Positions 35,472-44,414 of a stretch of DNA of 64,000 bases are shown here, one piece after another. Every line of letters begins with the position of its first letter. Positions within the stretch are counted from its first letter, which is position 1. The notes below the pieces were generated by a model that did no database searches, was not told the origin of the DNA, and was given only the letters and a program-made list of their open reading frames with translations. The translations under genes and the position numbers were made by a program. The stretch covers positions 62,001-126,000 of the forward strand of contig CAKTTB010000001.1 of assembly GCA_934613505.1 (NCBI GenBank), given 5' to 3'. Origin of the DNA: an uncultured Oscillospiraceae bacterium (GTDB lineage: Bacteria; Bacillota; Clostridia; Oscillospirales; Oscillospiraceae).

Positions 35472-36344
35472 TTATCCTTTCACAGAGCCGGAATGTGCAA
35501 TTCCCTCGACCAGATATGCTTCGCCGTGCAAAAACAGCAGCAGGCCGGGGATCATATAGATCACGGCGGCGGCAAAGGCGATGCCGATCTCGCCGGCGTT
35601 GATGGTGGACAGGAACATGGACAGCGGCTGCTTTTCCACGTCCTTGAGCAGAATGAGCGGCTGCTCGACCATATTCCAGTTGTCGATGAACACAAGGATC
35701 GCAATGGAATACAGGGCGCTGCGGCACTGCGGCAGGCAGATGTTCCAGAAGATATGCCACTCGTTCGCGCCGTCGATCTTGGCCGATTCAATGACGGCCA
35801 TGGGGATGCGGCGCATGAATTTGGTGAGCAGAAACACCGAGAACGGCGCAAACGCGCCGGGCAGCAGGATTGCCCACCGGGTATCGAGCAGACCCAGCCA
35901 GTCGCTGACCAGATAGTTCGGCACCAGCGTGACCTGATACGGCATGAGCATCAGGATCACATAGAAGAAGAACAGACTGTCGCGGATCTTGCCGCGCCAG
36001 CGCGTAAAGCCGTAGGCCGCGACCGACGCGACCATCAGCTGCGCAAGCACGATGGGAACCGTCAGAATGACGGAGTTCCAGAATTTGATCAGGTAATCCG
36101 GACTTTTGAGCAGGACCGTAAAATACTGCGCGAACGTGACCTTGTCCGGGATGAACTTGAGGTTGATGGTCTTGGAGATATAGCCGCCGTTGCTGCCGAA
36201 GACCTGGCCATAGTTGGCGGTGATCTCGCTCTGCGTCATGAACGAGTTCGTGATGGTCAGAACCGTCGGCAGCAGGAACAGAAGCGCGAACACGGCGCAG
36301 AGGATAAAGCAGACCGTGCGGGAAAAATACCGTTTTTTCTTCAT
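35472..36344 (-). CDS. Sugar-type ABC transporter permease (MalG/MsmG-like)
   Basis: 290 aa, six membrane helices. The EAA loop ESAKIDGANEWHIFWNICLPQCRSAL (conserved Ala-Gly spacing) binds an ATPase of the MsmK/UgpC type. It forms the channel with the MalF-like protein, whose gene overlaps by 4 nt (36341-36344). No matching ATPase gene lies in this operon, so a shared ATPase from elsewhere is likely. The annotated substrate of such permeases is a sugar, oligosaccharide or glycerol phosphate, but the odd partner genes leave this open. Confidence 0.9.
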   Translation of the reverse strand: MKKKRYFSRTVCFILCAVFALLFLLPTVLTITNSFMTQSEITANYGQVFGSNGGYISKTINLKFIPDKVTFAQYFTVLLKSPDYLIKFWNSVILTVPIVLAQLMVASVAAYGFTRWRGKIRDSLFFFYVILMLMPYQVTLVPNYLVSDWLGLLDTRWAILLPGAFAPFSVFLLTKFMRRIPMAVIESAKIDGANEWHIFWNICLPQCRSALYSIAILVFIDNWNMVEQPLILLKDVEKQPLSMFLSTINAGEIGIAFAAAVIYMIPGLLLFLHGEAYLVEGIAHSGSVKG

Positions 36345-37282
36345 CCTTCCACATCCTTTCCGAAGACGTTCTCGATCAGGAAAAGGATGGCGATGAGAAT
36401 GATGATCACGATCGCCAGCAGCACCGCCGCGGCGGAGAGCCGCTGGTAGTCGGTGGAGTTGAACATGTTGTTCATGAAATGCTGCATCATGTAAAGCCCG
36501 TCGTAGGGATAATTGCCGGTGAGCAAGTAGATTTCGCGGAAGACCTTGAACGAGTTGATGATGGACAGGATCGTCACAAACAGGACGGTCGGCGAGAGAT
36601 AGCGGAGCTTGATGTGGAAGAACTGGTAGGACGCGGACGCGCCCTCGACCTCGGCGACCTCGAGCAGCTCGCGCGGGATATTGCTGAGCGCGGCCATGAA
36701 CAGGATCATGTTATAGCCGAGGTTTTTCCACAGAAACAGCACCACGACGACGACCATGCAGTAGTCGGATTTCAGCCAGTCGATCTTGTCCGCGCCGAAC
36801 ACCTGCAGAAACTCATTGATGACGCCGTTATAGTGGAACAGCACCTGCCAGATGAGGATGATGGACGCGATTGGCACCATCATGGGGCTCAAGAAGAACG
36901 TCCGGAACTCACTTTTGAGCGGGATGCGCGCTTCGAGCATCAGAGCCAGCCCGAGCGACAGCACGACCGCCAGCGGCACGGACAGGCCCGTGAACACGAA
37001 CGTGTTTTTGACCGCGATCCGGAACGCGCCGTTCTGCAGGACGTTGATATAGTTTTTCAGCCCCGCGAAGCTGTGGTCGGTCAGGCCGACGGTGAAGGAA
37101 TAATAGACAACGATCAGAAACGGGATGATATAAAACGCCAGCATGCCGAGAAAGCTCGGCCCGGAGAAGCACAGGGACGCGAGAAAATCGCGCACCTTGT
37201 TGTTCATCCGCGTCCAAAGGCTTTTTTTCGGCGGCTGCGTCTCATATTTCCCGCGCGATCGGAGAGAAGAAAGCTTCTGCAC
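36341..37282 (-). CDS. Sugar-type ABC transporter permease (MalF/UgpA-like)
   Basis: About 313 aa from GTG 37282 (AAAGGAGA 11 nt upstream). An ATG at 37318 is possible but has no ribosome site. Six helices, first FSGPSFLGMLAFYIIPFLIVVYYSF; EAA loop ELLEVAEVEGASASYQFFHIKLRYLSP. A cytoplasmic N-terminal extension comes first. It pairs with the MalG-like permease. Between it and the SBP gene lies about 200 nt holding a palindromic repeat (37392), which might lower permease expression relative to the binding protein. Confidence 0.88.
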   Translation of the reverse strand: MQKLSSLRSRGKYETQPPKKSLWTRMNNKVRDFLASLCFSGPSFLGMLAFYIIPFLIVVYYSFTVGLTDHSFAGLKNYINVLQNGAFRIAVKNTFVFTGLSVPLAVVLSLGLALMLEARIPLKSEFRTFFLSPMMVPIASIILIWQVLFHYNGVINEFLQVFGADKIDWLKSDYCMVVVVVLFLWKNLGYNMILFMAALSNIPRELLEVAEVEGASASYQFFHIKLRYLSPTVLFVTILSIINSFKVFREIYLLTGNYPYDGLYMMQHFMNNMFNSTDYQRLSAAAVLLAIVIIILIAILFLIENVFGKDVEG

Positions 37283-37391
37283 GGTGTTTGTGTCTCCTTT
37301 GCGTTGGAAAATGCTCATAAAACCCGGCCATGGCGATCCATAGTCCGGCTTTATCGGCATTTTCAGTTTTGAGAAAGGCTGTTGGAAACCC

Positions 37392-37413
37392 TGTAGGGGC
37401 GTCCGCCCCTACA
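37392..37413. repeat. Dispersed 'GTAGGGG...CCCCTACA' repeat, copy 3 (minimal)
   Basis: TGTAGGGGCG, TC, CGCCCCTACA: a perfect 10+2+10 hairpin between the SBP gene and the permease gene of the same operon. It is the shortest copy of the family. Confidence 0.65.
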
Positions 37414-37478
37414 ACAATACGAAAAACCATCCATGCCGGGATGAGCAGCTTTGCCCATCCCGGCTGGAGGTATTCTGT

Positions 37479-40019
37479 TTACCGCTGCTCCTGTACGTAC
37501 AGGTTGACGCGGCTCTGGATCATGTCGGCGGTGGCCTTGACGTCCTTGTCGCCGGCGAAGTAGGCGCTGACCTCCTGGGAGACGATGTCGAGGATCTCCG
37601 TGTCGTAGTCATAGACGCCGGTGGTTGCGTTGATGAGCGCGAGGATCTGGTCGATGTCGGCCTGCGTCAGGGCGTAGACCGGCTGCCAGTTGTAATCGTT
37701 GGGGTCGCCGCCGAGGACTTCATAGCCGCCCTTGGAGACGAGATCGGGCTGGCCATCGCCGTCCCAGTCGACCTGCTCGCCGTTCTCGTCGAGCTGATAT
37801 TCCTCCGTCATGGCGGCGGTCAGCTTTTCGTCGAATTTGGCCTGGCTGATAGGGAAGGCGTACATGTACTCGGCTTCCTCGTTGGACTTCTGGATCATGG
37901 CCTTGACGAAGTCCCATGCCGCGTCCGGATACTTGGTCGTGGAGGAGATGGCGAGCGGGCAGTTGATATAGAACGAATTGCCGGACTTGCCGTCCTCGGT
38001 GGGATAGCCGGTGAAGGTGATCTTGCCGTTGAGGGAGTAGGTGTTATAGATGTAATCCGAGAAGTCATAGATGGAGGTGACGGCCATCAGCTGCTTGCCG
38101 CTGGCGATGCGGGCGGCATCGGATTCCCATTCGCCCGCGTCGATGGCGACAGGGGTATCTGCGGAACCATAGGCAATTGCGTCATCACTGCTGGTTTCGT
38201 CCGGGAAGGAGTTGCAGAAGGCCAGCAGCTGCTGGAACGCTTCGGAATCGAACGAGCACTTGCCCGTCGTCCAGTCGACGAACGCACTGAGGTTGCGGGA
38301 CAGGCAGTTATTGAGCACCTGCGTCTTTGTCCAGCCGTCGGAGAAAACGGTCGCGCCGTCCTGCAGCTGCGTCATGGCGTCCTGCACGGCCGCGACGTTC
38401 CAGATGTCATACTGCTCCGCGATGGAGGACAGGGCAAAGGCCGTCTGCACGGAGAAGCCGTTGGGCAGCTCATAGAGCTTACCGTCCTTCTCCAGCGCCT
38501 TCAGGACCTGCGGGACAAAGTAGTCGCGGGTCATGGTGCTGTCCTGATCCATGAAGGTATAGAGGTCGGCGATGACGCCCTTGGCGGCGTATTTGTCGAC
38601 GGGCAGGCTGCTGGTGAGGAAGAGATCCGGGATGCTGCCGCTGATGATCTCGGTGGTGAGCTTGGTGACGCCTGCGTTATAGTCGTCGTCGGTGGCGTAT
38701 TCGCTGTAGTCGATGACGTTGATGCGGTACTGGTCGTTCGACTTGTTGTATTCAACGATCTGGCTGCGCAGGTTCCAGTCAAGGCCCATGCACGCGAGCG
38801 TCAGGACGGTCTTTTCCTTGATCTCGGATGCGTCGACGCGGTGCAGGACGATGAGCTGATAGGTCGTGGTATCGTCGGTATACTCCTGTGTTATGCCCGC
38901 GACGCGGCCGTCGGAGAGAATGGCGGTGTTATACATGTTGTTCGTGTCCACATCGCAGGCCATCCAGTCGACCAGCTTATCCTTGCTGTCGGTGGCGAAG
39001 GAATAGCCGTAGATGTTGCTGTTATTGTCGTAATAGAAGTCATAGGTGTCGTCGCCGGGATAGACCGTCCACGTGTTAACGGGCATCTTCTGCTTTTCGC
39101 CCCACGCCTTTGTCTCGAGATCGACGGGGATAAAATACTGACCGCCTTCGTCGCTGCCGGCATTGGCGGCAGTGTCGTCGACGTAGTTATACCACAGAAT
39201 GCCGACCTGATCGGCTTTCAGCTGGCAGAGACTGCCGCTGTATTCGCTGCCGTCGAGCTTGAAGAGCAGCTTGCCTTCGGCGTCCAGCACATAAACATTC
39301 GTGTAATCGCTGGCATAGAGATTGCCGGCGGCGTCGACCGCGAAGGAGGAGATGTTGCTGCTCATGCCGTCCTCTTTGAGGGCACTGTCATCCGCAGCCA
39401 GCAGATCGATGTTGGCGAGCGTGCTGCCGTCGGCGGCAATGTGCATGAGATACGAGCCGGGGATGTCCGTCGAGGGATAGTTCCACTTGTCATCCGTCTC
39501 GGGGTCAAAATCCTCGGGGAGGTCAAACTTCGTCGCGTAGACATTGATGAGCATCCAGAGCGTGCCGTCCTCTGCACCTGCCATGCTGTAGCAGTCGACG
39601 CTGCCCTCGCAGTCCTCGGGGACCGTGGGCAGCTGCAGGTTCGGAAGCTCCGCGCACACGCCGGTATCGGGGTCAATGGACAGGATGGTCAGCTCCGTGT
39701 CGTAATACGACCAGCTGCTGCCGGAATCGGGGTCGGTATAGGTGTGCTCTTCGCCTTGTTTGCCAGCGGTCAGATAGAGCGTGGTGCCGGCTGCGCACAT
39801 GTAGTTGACGTACTGCAGCTCGACCGGCATGGTCAGGTCGAGATAGTCGGCCAGATAGCTGTATTTGGCGCTGGTGTCGGCGCGCTGGGTCTGGTCGATG
39901 AGAGAACCGCTGGAATCGGGCTTGTTCGTGTCCTTCGAGCCGTCCTTCGAGCAGCCGGCGAACAGCCCAAGCATGAGCAGTGCTGCCAGCAGAAGGGCGG
40001 TGATACGTTTGATTTTCAT
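37479..40019 (-). CDS. Lipoprotein with propeller-like N-terminus fused to an ABC solute-binding domain
   Basis: 846 aa from ATG 40019. Signal peptide with lipobox LFAGC. Residues about 50-430 show repeated beta-type units such as EDGTLWMLINVYAT, AAGNLYASDYTNVYVLDAEG, NNSNIYGYSF and SDGRVAGITQEY, which look like blades of a beta-propeller. From about 435 (TVLTLACMGLDWNLRSQIVEYNK) to the end it resembles SBP family 1 sugar-binding proteins, with a calcium-loop-like DWDGDGQPDL near 770. Most binding proteins are 400-450 aa, so this is double length. First gene of the block after the two-component system. Confidence 0.8.
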   Translation of the reverse strand: MKIKRITALLLAALLMLGLFAGCSKDGSKDTNKPDSSGSLIDQTQRADTSAKYSYLADYLDLTMPVELQYVNYMCAAGTTLYLTAGKQGEEHTYTDPDSGSSWSYYDTELTILSIDPDTGVCAELPNLQLPTVPEDCEGSVDCYSMAGAEDGTLWMLINVYATKFDLPEDFDPETDDKWNYPSTDIPGSYLMHIAADGSTLANIDLLAADDSALKEDGMSSNISSFAVDAAGNLYASDYTNVYVLDAEGKLLFKLDGSEYSGSLCQLKADQVGILWYNYVDDTAANAGSDEGGQYFIPVDLETKAWGEKQKMPVNTWTVYPGDDTYDFYYDNNSNIYGYSFATDSKDKLVDWMACDVDTNNMYNTAILSDGRVAGITQEYTDDTTTYQLIVLHRVDASEIKEKTVLTLACMGLDWNLRSQIVEYNKSNDQYRINVIDYSEYATDDDYNAGVTKLTTEIISGSIPDLFLTSSLPVDKYAAKGVIADLYTFMDQDSTMTRDYFVPQVLKALEKDGKLYELPNGFSVQTAFALSSIAEQYDIWNVAAVQDAMTQLQDGATVFSDGWTKTQVLNNCLSRNLSAFVDWTTGKCSFDSEAFQQLLAFCNSFPDETSSDDAIAYGSADTPVAIDAGEWESDAARIASGKQLMAVTSIYDFSDYIYNTYSLNGKITFTGYPTEDGKSGNSFYINCPLAISSTTKYPDAAWDFVKAMIQKSNEEAEYMYAFPISQAKFDEKLTAAMTEEYQLDENGEQVDWDGDGQPDLVSKGGYEVLGGDPNDYNWQPVYALTQADIDQILALINATTGVYDYDTEILDIVSQEVSAYFAGDKDVKATADMIQSRVNLYVQEQR

Positions 40020-40163
40020 GTGATACTCCTTTTCATGTCCAGAATCGATGATGCTTTCTATATCTTGTGTCGACAGCATGGCACAGACAACCTATTTCGT
40101 CCTCTGTATCATACCAGAACAAAGACGCAAAAAAAAGCTCCGCGTTGCAAAATTCAGATATTT

Positions 40164-41498
40164 TTAAGAACTGGCTTCGCCCTCCACGATGGGCAGGATG
40201 ACCTCGGCGGTGAATTTTCCGTTTTCCGTATACCGCGTAAAGCCGCCCGCCATCTGCGACATGATCTTCGCGCAGGTGCGAAGGCCGATCTTGTTCGATT
40301 CAATGCGGGTCGAAGCGGTGTTGACGCTGTTGGACAGGCAGATATGGAGCGTCTTTTCCTCCTGCAGAACGGCGATGGCGACGGGCTTGGTGGGATCGGC
40401 GTATTTGCGGATGTTGTCGAAGAGATTATCCAGCACGCGCTTAAAATAGGTGACGTCGATCTCAATGTCGGCCTGCGTCTGCGGCAGGAGCAGCTGGACG
40501 GTAAAGCCCTGCTGCTGCAGCTGTACGCGGCTCTCGCCGAGCAGCTGCTCGAGGACCAGCGCCGCATCGAACCGCTCGAGCTGTAATGGCAGCTCCTTGC
40601 AGCCGAAGAGCAGGGAATAGCGGAACAGCTCGTCCGTCAGGGTCTTGAGCTGCTCGGCCTTACTGTAGGCGGCGGTCAGATAGCTCTGCAGCTCCTCCGG
40701 GGAGTGATACTGCCCGCTTTTGGCCAGATCGAGATAGCCGAGCAGGGCCGTGAGCGGGTTGCGGATGTCATGCGACATGGCGGTGATGAGGTCGCTGTTC
40801 TGCTGCAGGGCGCGCTGCTCCTCGCTGGTCTTGCGCAGAAGCGATAATCGCATCTGCTCGACGCTGGCTGTCAGCTGCGTCAGCTCGTCGTTGCCCTCCG
40901 GCGTCAGCTGGAGGTAGAGATTACCCTCGCCTATGGACTGCACCTCGTGAGCGACGGCGACGATCTTTTTCGTGATCTTCCGGTTGTAGATGAGAAGCGC
41001 CAGCGCCAGCACCGCACAGGCCAGCATCAGCGAGACGATCCAGACCAGATCGTAGAGCGCGGCATCGGAATTGTCGGAGATGACGGCGTAGAACGTCCCG
41101 TCGCGGAAGACGATGGGGTAGACGACGGACGCGCTCTGCGCCTTGAACGTATAGGCGTCGGTCGGGCCGCTGTCAGCGCCCCACCAGCCGATCTCCAGCA
41201 CGAGCCGCTGGTCGCGGTAGAGCGAGATATACAGATCCTTCTGGCTCTTGCCCCACTGCGCGAGCGAATTGGTGTCGCGCGTGGAGATGCCGTTCTGCCG
41301 GACATAGCGCTGCAGCTCGGTCGCGGCCTTGCCGGTGCGCTTTAATACGGCGGATTCGCTGAGATAGCAGCGCTCGATGAGCTGGTTGCCCGCGAAGCTC
41401 GCCGCGGCATAGACGCCCGCGGCAAGGATCAGCCCCAGCAGCAGCACGAACAGCGGCTTGAAGCTCAGCGAAACGAAGCGTTTTTTCTTTTCAGTCAA
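40164..41498 (-). CDS. Sensor histidine kinase
   Basis: 444 aa. Two membrane segments (about 14-34 and 150-171) enclose an extracytoplasmic domain; a HAMP-like linker follows, then the H-box MSHDIRNPLTALLGYLDLAK with the phospho-accepting His at 243, and the N-box FKRVLDNLFDNIRKYADP. The usual DxGxG and GLGL boxes are reduced to LSNSV...NKIGLRTCAKIMSQMAGG, a form found in some clostridial VanS-like kinases. It overlaps the response-regulator gene by 8 nt. It lies 144 nt upstream of the SBP gene on the same strand, so it probably controls that block. Confidence 0.93.
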   Translation of the reverse strand: MTEKKKRFVSLSFKPLFVLLLGLILAAGVYAAASFAGNQLIERCYLSESAVLKRTGKAATELQRYVRQNGISTRDTNSLAQWGKSQKDLYISLYRDQRLVLEIGWWGADSGPTDAYTFKAQSASVVYPIVFRDGTFYAVISDNSDAALYDLVWIVSLMLACAVLALALLIYNRKITKKIVAVAHEVQSIGEGNLYLQLTPEGNDELTQLTASVEQMRLSLLRKTSEEQRALQQNSDLITAMSHDIRNPLTALLGYLDLAKSGQYHSPEELQSYLTAAYSKAEQLKTLTDELFRYSLLFGCKELPLQLERFDAALVLEQLLGESRVQLQQQGFTVQLLLPQTQADIEIDVTYFKRVLDNLFDNIRKYADPTKPVAIAVLQEEKTLHICLSNSVNTASTRIESNKIGLRTCAKIMSQMAGGFTRYTENGKFTAEVILPIVEGEASS

Positions 41499-42183
41499 CC
41501 TGATAGCCCTTTCCCCATACGGTGCGGATGAGACGCGGATTGGCCGGATCCTCCTCCAGCTTTTTGCGGAGGTTCACGATGTGGACCATGACGGTATTGT
41601 TGGAGGCCGGCATATACGTCTCGTGCCAGACGGTCTCATAGATGGTGCGGACGGGAACGACGCGGCCGCGGTTCTCCGCCAGACAGTGCAGGATGGAAAA
41701 CTCCGTCTCCGTCAGCTCCAGCGGCTCGCCGTTCAGAAGCACCCGGCGGTTTTCCTCGTCCAGAACGATGCCGGGGCGCAGCGTGCGGCCGCTGGATTTG
41801 CTCTTATAGACGCGGTAGCGCCGGAGCAGAGACTCCACCTTCATCATCAGCTCCGCGTGCGAGAAGGGCTTGGCGAGAAAATCGTCGCCGCCGGCGTCAT
41901 AGGCCTGCCGCTTGTCATGCTCCTGCGTTTTCGCCGTCAAAAACAGCACCGGCGCGGTGGAGCAGGCGCGGATGCGGCTGCAGGCGTCATAGCCGTTGAG
42001 ATCCGGCATCATGATATCCATTAAAATGAGATCGATCTCCGGGTGCTGCCGGACAAGCGTGACCGCTTCCAGCCCGGTCGCGGCCTCGTACACGCAGTAG
42101 CCGCCGTTTTCCAGCAGGATCCGGCAGATCCGCCGGATATCCGGTTCGTCGTCCACAACAAGGATCGCAATTTTTTCTTCCAT
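41491..42183 (-). CDS. OmpR/PhoB-family response regulator
   Basis: 230 aa from ATG 42183 (AAGGAG 9 nt upstream; the ATG at 42189 is too close). Receiver domain: acidic pair D11/D12, phospho-Asp at about 56 (LILMDIMMPDLNGYDA), Thr/Lys in FLTAKT and LAKPFS. C-terminal winged helix: LELTETEFSILHCLAENRGRVV...NTVMVHIVNLRKKLE...RTVWGKGYQVD. It is the cognate partner of the overlapping histidine kinase. Confidence 0.95.
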   Translation of the reverse strand: MEEKIAILVVDDEPDIRRICRILLENGGYCVYEAATGLEAVTLVRQHPEIDLILMDIMMPDLNGYDACSRIRACSTAPVLFLTAKTQEHDKRQAYDAGGDDFLAKPFSHAELMMKVESLLRRYRVYKSKSSGRTLRPGIVLDEENRRVLLNGEPLELTETEFSILHCLAENRGRVVPVRTIYETVWHETYMPASNNTVMVHIVNLRKKLEEDPANPRLIRTVWGKGYQVD

Positions 42184-42286
42184 GCGCATGCCCTCCTTTG
42201 ACTGCGCCTATTGTATCACATTTTTCCGGGAATCGGGAGGAATTAAGAATTTTTAAGACATTTATACAGCCGTGCATGAAAAGAGC

Positions 42287-42315
42287 GTGACGAAAAACGG
42301 AAATTATGCTATACT
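42287..42315 (+). promoter_or_regulatory. Possible promoter of the second RluA-like gene
   Basis: GTGACG (42287-42292), 17-nt spacer, TATACT (42310-42315). The -35 is weak. Confidence 0.35.
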
Positions 42316-42348
42316 ATTATCTGAACTTTAATTGCAGGAGGCGGCGCG

Positions 42349-43002
42349 GTGGAGCTTTTATATATGGACAGCCGGATCGTCGTCTGCTGTAAACCGGCGG
42401 GCGTTCTGTCGACGGACGAGCCGGGCGGCATGCCGGAGCTTCTGCGGCAGGCGCTCGGCGAGGGGACAGACGGCTGCGTGCGCGTGGTACACCGGCTCGA
42501 CCGGCCGGTCGGCGGCGTGATGGTCTTTGCGCGCTCGCGCGTGGCGGACAGGCTCCTGTCCGGGCAGGTGCAGCGGCGGGAATTTGAAAAGGAATATCTC
42601 GCGGTGATCGAAGGCATCCTGCCGGAGAAAACCGGCCTGCTGGAGGATTGGCTTCTGCGCGACCGGCGTACGCGGAAGACCATCGCCGTTTCCCAACCCG
42701 GCCCGGAGACGCGGCCTGCCGCGCTGAAATATGCGGTGCTGGCGGAGAAAAACGGGCGGAGCCTTGTCCGCGTGCAGCTGCTGACCGGGCGGACGCACCA
42801 GATCCGGGCGCAGTTCTCTTCCCGCGGGTATCCGCTCTGCGGCGACCGGAAATACGGCACGAAGACCGACGGCGATATTGCCCTCTGGTCATACCGGATC
42901 GCATTTTCCCATCCGCAGACGGGCGAACGGATGGAATTTTCTGCCCTGCCGCCGGACGGCGCGCCGTGGGAGGATTTTTCGGAACAGCTACATAGACTGT
43001 AA
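42349..43002 (+). CDS. RluA-family pseudouridine synthase (copy 2)
   Basis: 217 aa, GTG start with AGGAGG 7 nt upstream. Catalytic Asp at about 51 in VHRLDRPVGGVMVFARS; GRTHQIRAQFSSRGYPLCGDRKYG later. It is similar in length, order and motifs to the synthase at 31394, so they are paralogues, probably modifying different uridines. It begins a rightward run with the MATE pump and nucleoside kinase genes. Confidence 0.9.
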   Translation: MELLYMDSRIVVCCKPAGVLSTDEPGGMPELLRQALGEGTDGCVRVVHRLDRPVGGVMVFARSRVADRLLSGQVQRREFEKEYLAVIEGILPEKTGLLEDWLLRDRRTRKTIAVSQPGPETRPAALKYAVLAEKNGRSLVRVQLLTGRTHQIRAQFSSRGYPLCGDRKYGTKTDGDIALWSYRIAFSHPQTGERMEFSALPPDGAPWEDFSEQLHRL

Positions 43003-43013
43003 AGGAGAGAGAA

Positions 43014-44414
43014 ATGGCTTCTACGAAGACCAATACCATCGTGATGACCGAGGGGCGGCCGCTGCCGCAGGTCATCCGGTTTGCGGTACCGCTTGCGCTG
43101 ACGGGCATTTTGCAGCTGCTGTTCAACGCGGCAGACGTCATCGTCGTCGGAAAATTTGACAGCAGCACGGCGCTGGCCGCCGTCGGTGCAACGACGTCGC
43201 TTATCAATCTACTGATCGGCGCGTTCATCGGCATTTCCGTCGGCGTCAACATTCTTGTGGCGCGCTATCTCGGCTGCCGCGATGAGGAGCGGGTGTCGCG
43301 GACGGTGCATACGGCGGTGCTCCTCGGCGTGGGGCTGGGCGTGGTCGTGTTTCTGCTGGGCTTTTTTCTGGCGCGGCCGCTGCTTGAGCTGATGGACACG
43401 CCGGACGATGTGCTCCCGCTGTCGGACCGGTATCTGCAGATCTATTTTATCGGAGTGCCGGCCTCGCTTCTGTATAACTTCTGCGCGGCGGTGCTGCGGG
43501 CGTTCGGCGATACGAAAAAGCCGTTCTATTTCCTGTCGATCTCCGGCACGGTCAATGTGCTTTTGAACCTGTTTTTCGTCATCGTCTGCCATCTCGGCGT
43601 GGCAGGCGTCGCGATCGCGACGGTGGTCTCGCAGTATATCGCGCTGGCGCTGGTGCTCATCTGCCTGCTGCGGCTGGAGGGCTGCGCGCGGCTGGAGCTG
43701 AAAAAGCTGCATTTTTACCCGGACGAGGCGCTCCGCATGATCCAGATCGGCCTGCCTGCCGGGCTGCAGTCGGTCATCTTCAACATCTCCAACGTCATGA
43801 TCCAGTCCTCGATCAACTCGTTCGGCGCGAACGTCATCGCAGCCAACACGGCGGCGGCGAATCTGGACGCATTCGTCTATACGGCCTGCAACTCGGTCTA
43901 CCATGCGGCCATGACCTTCACGAGCCAGAATCTCGGCGCGGGCAAGCCCGACCGCATCCGCCCGGTGTACCGTGACTGTATTCTGACGGTTCTGCTCATC
44001 GGCGTGCCGCTGTCGGCGCTTCTGTATCTGCTGGGACCGCAGCTGCTGGGGATCTATGTCGCAAGATCGGATCCGGCGTATGACGCCGTCATCGCCAGCG
44101 GCATGGTGCGCGTGACGTATATGGGCGCAACGTATTTTACCTGCGGCGTCATGGAGACGTGCTGCGGCATGGTGCGTGGGCTTGGCCGCAGCTGGCTGCC
44201 GATGGTCGTGTCGGTCTTCGGCGCGTGCGTGCTGCGGATCATCTGGATCTATACGGTCTTCCGCGCGCAGCACACGCTGGGGATTTTGTATCTGTCGTAT
44301 CCCATCAGCTGGGTCATTACGGCAGCCGTTCATATTTTGTGCTTTGTGCTGATCTACCGCTCCATGATGAAGCGGTGGGCGGCGTATCAGGAGGAAAATC
44401 ATGCGGGTCATTGA
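43014..44414 (+). CDS. MATE family efflux transporter
   Basis: 466 aa, about 12 membrane helices in two similar halves. Starts with VIRFAVPLALTGILQLLFNAADVIVVGKF, the MATE N-lobe pattern; QNLGAGKPDRIRPVYRD in the middle is the matching C-lobe region. It exports cationic drugs or metabolites using Na+ or H+. AAGGAGAG precedes the ATG. Its 3' end overlaps the kinase gene by 14 nt. Confidence 0.92.
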   Translation: MASTKTNTIVMTEGRPLPQVIRFAVPLALTGILQLLFNAADVIVVGKFDSSTALAAVGATTSLINLLIGAFIGISVGVNILVARYLGCRDEERVSRTVHTAVLLGVGLGVVVFLLGFFLARPLLELMDTPDDVLPLSDRYLQIYFIGVPASLLYNFCAAVLRAFGDTKKPFYFLSISGTVNVLLNLFFVIVCHLGVAGVAIATVVSQYIALALVLICLLRLEGCARLELKKLHFYPDEALRMIQIGLPAGLQSVIFNISNVMIQSSINSFGANVIAANTAAANLDAFVYTACNSVYHAAMTFTSQNLGAGKPDRIRPVYRDCILTVLLIGVPLSALLYLLGPQLLGIYVARSDPAYDAVIASGMVRVTYMGATYFTCGVMETCCGMVRGLGRSWLPMVVSVFGACVLRIIWIYTVFRAQHTLGILYLSYPISWVITAAVHILCFVLIYRSMMKRWAAYQEENHAGH

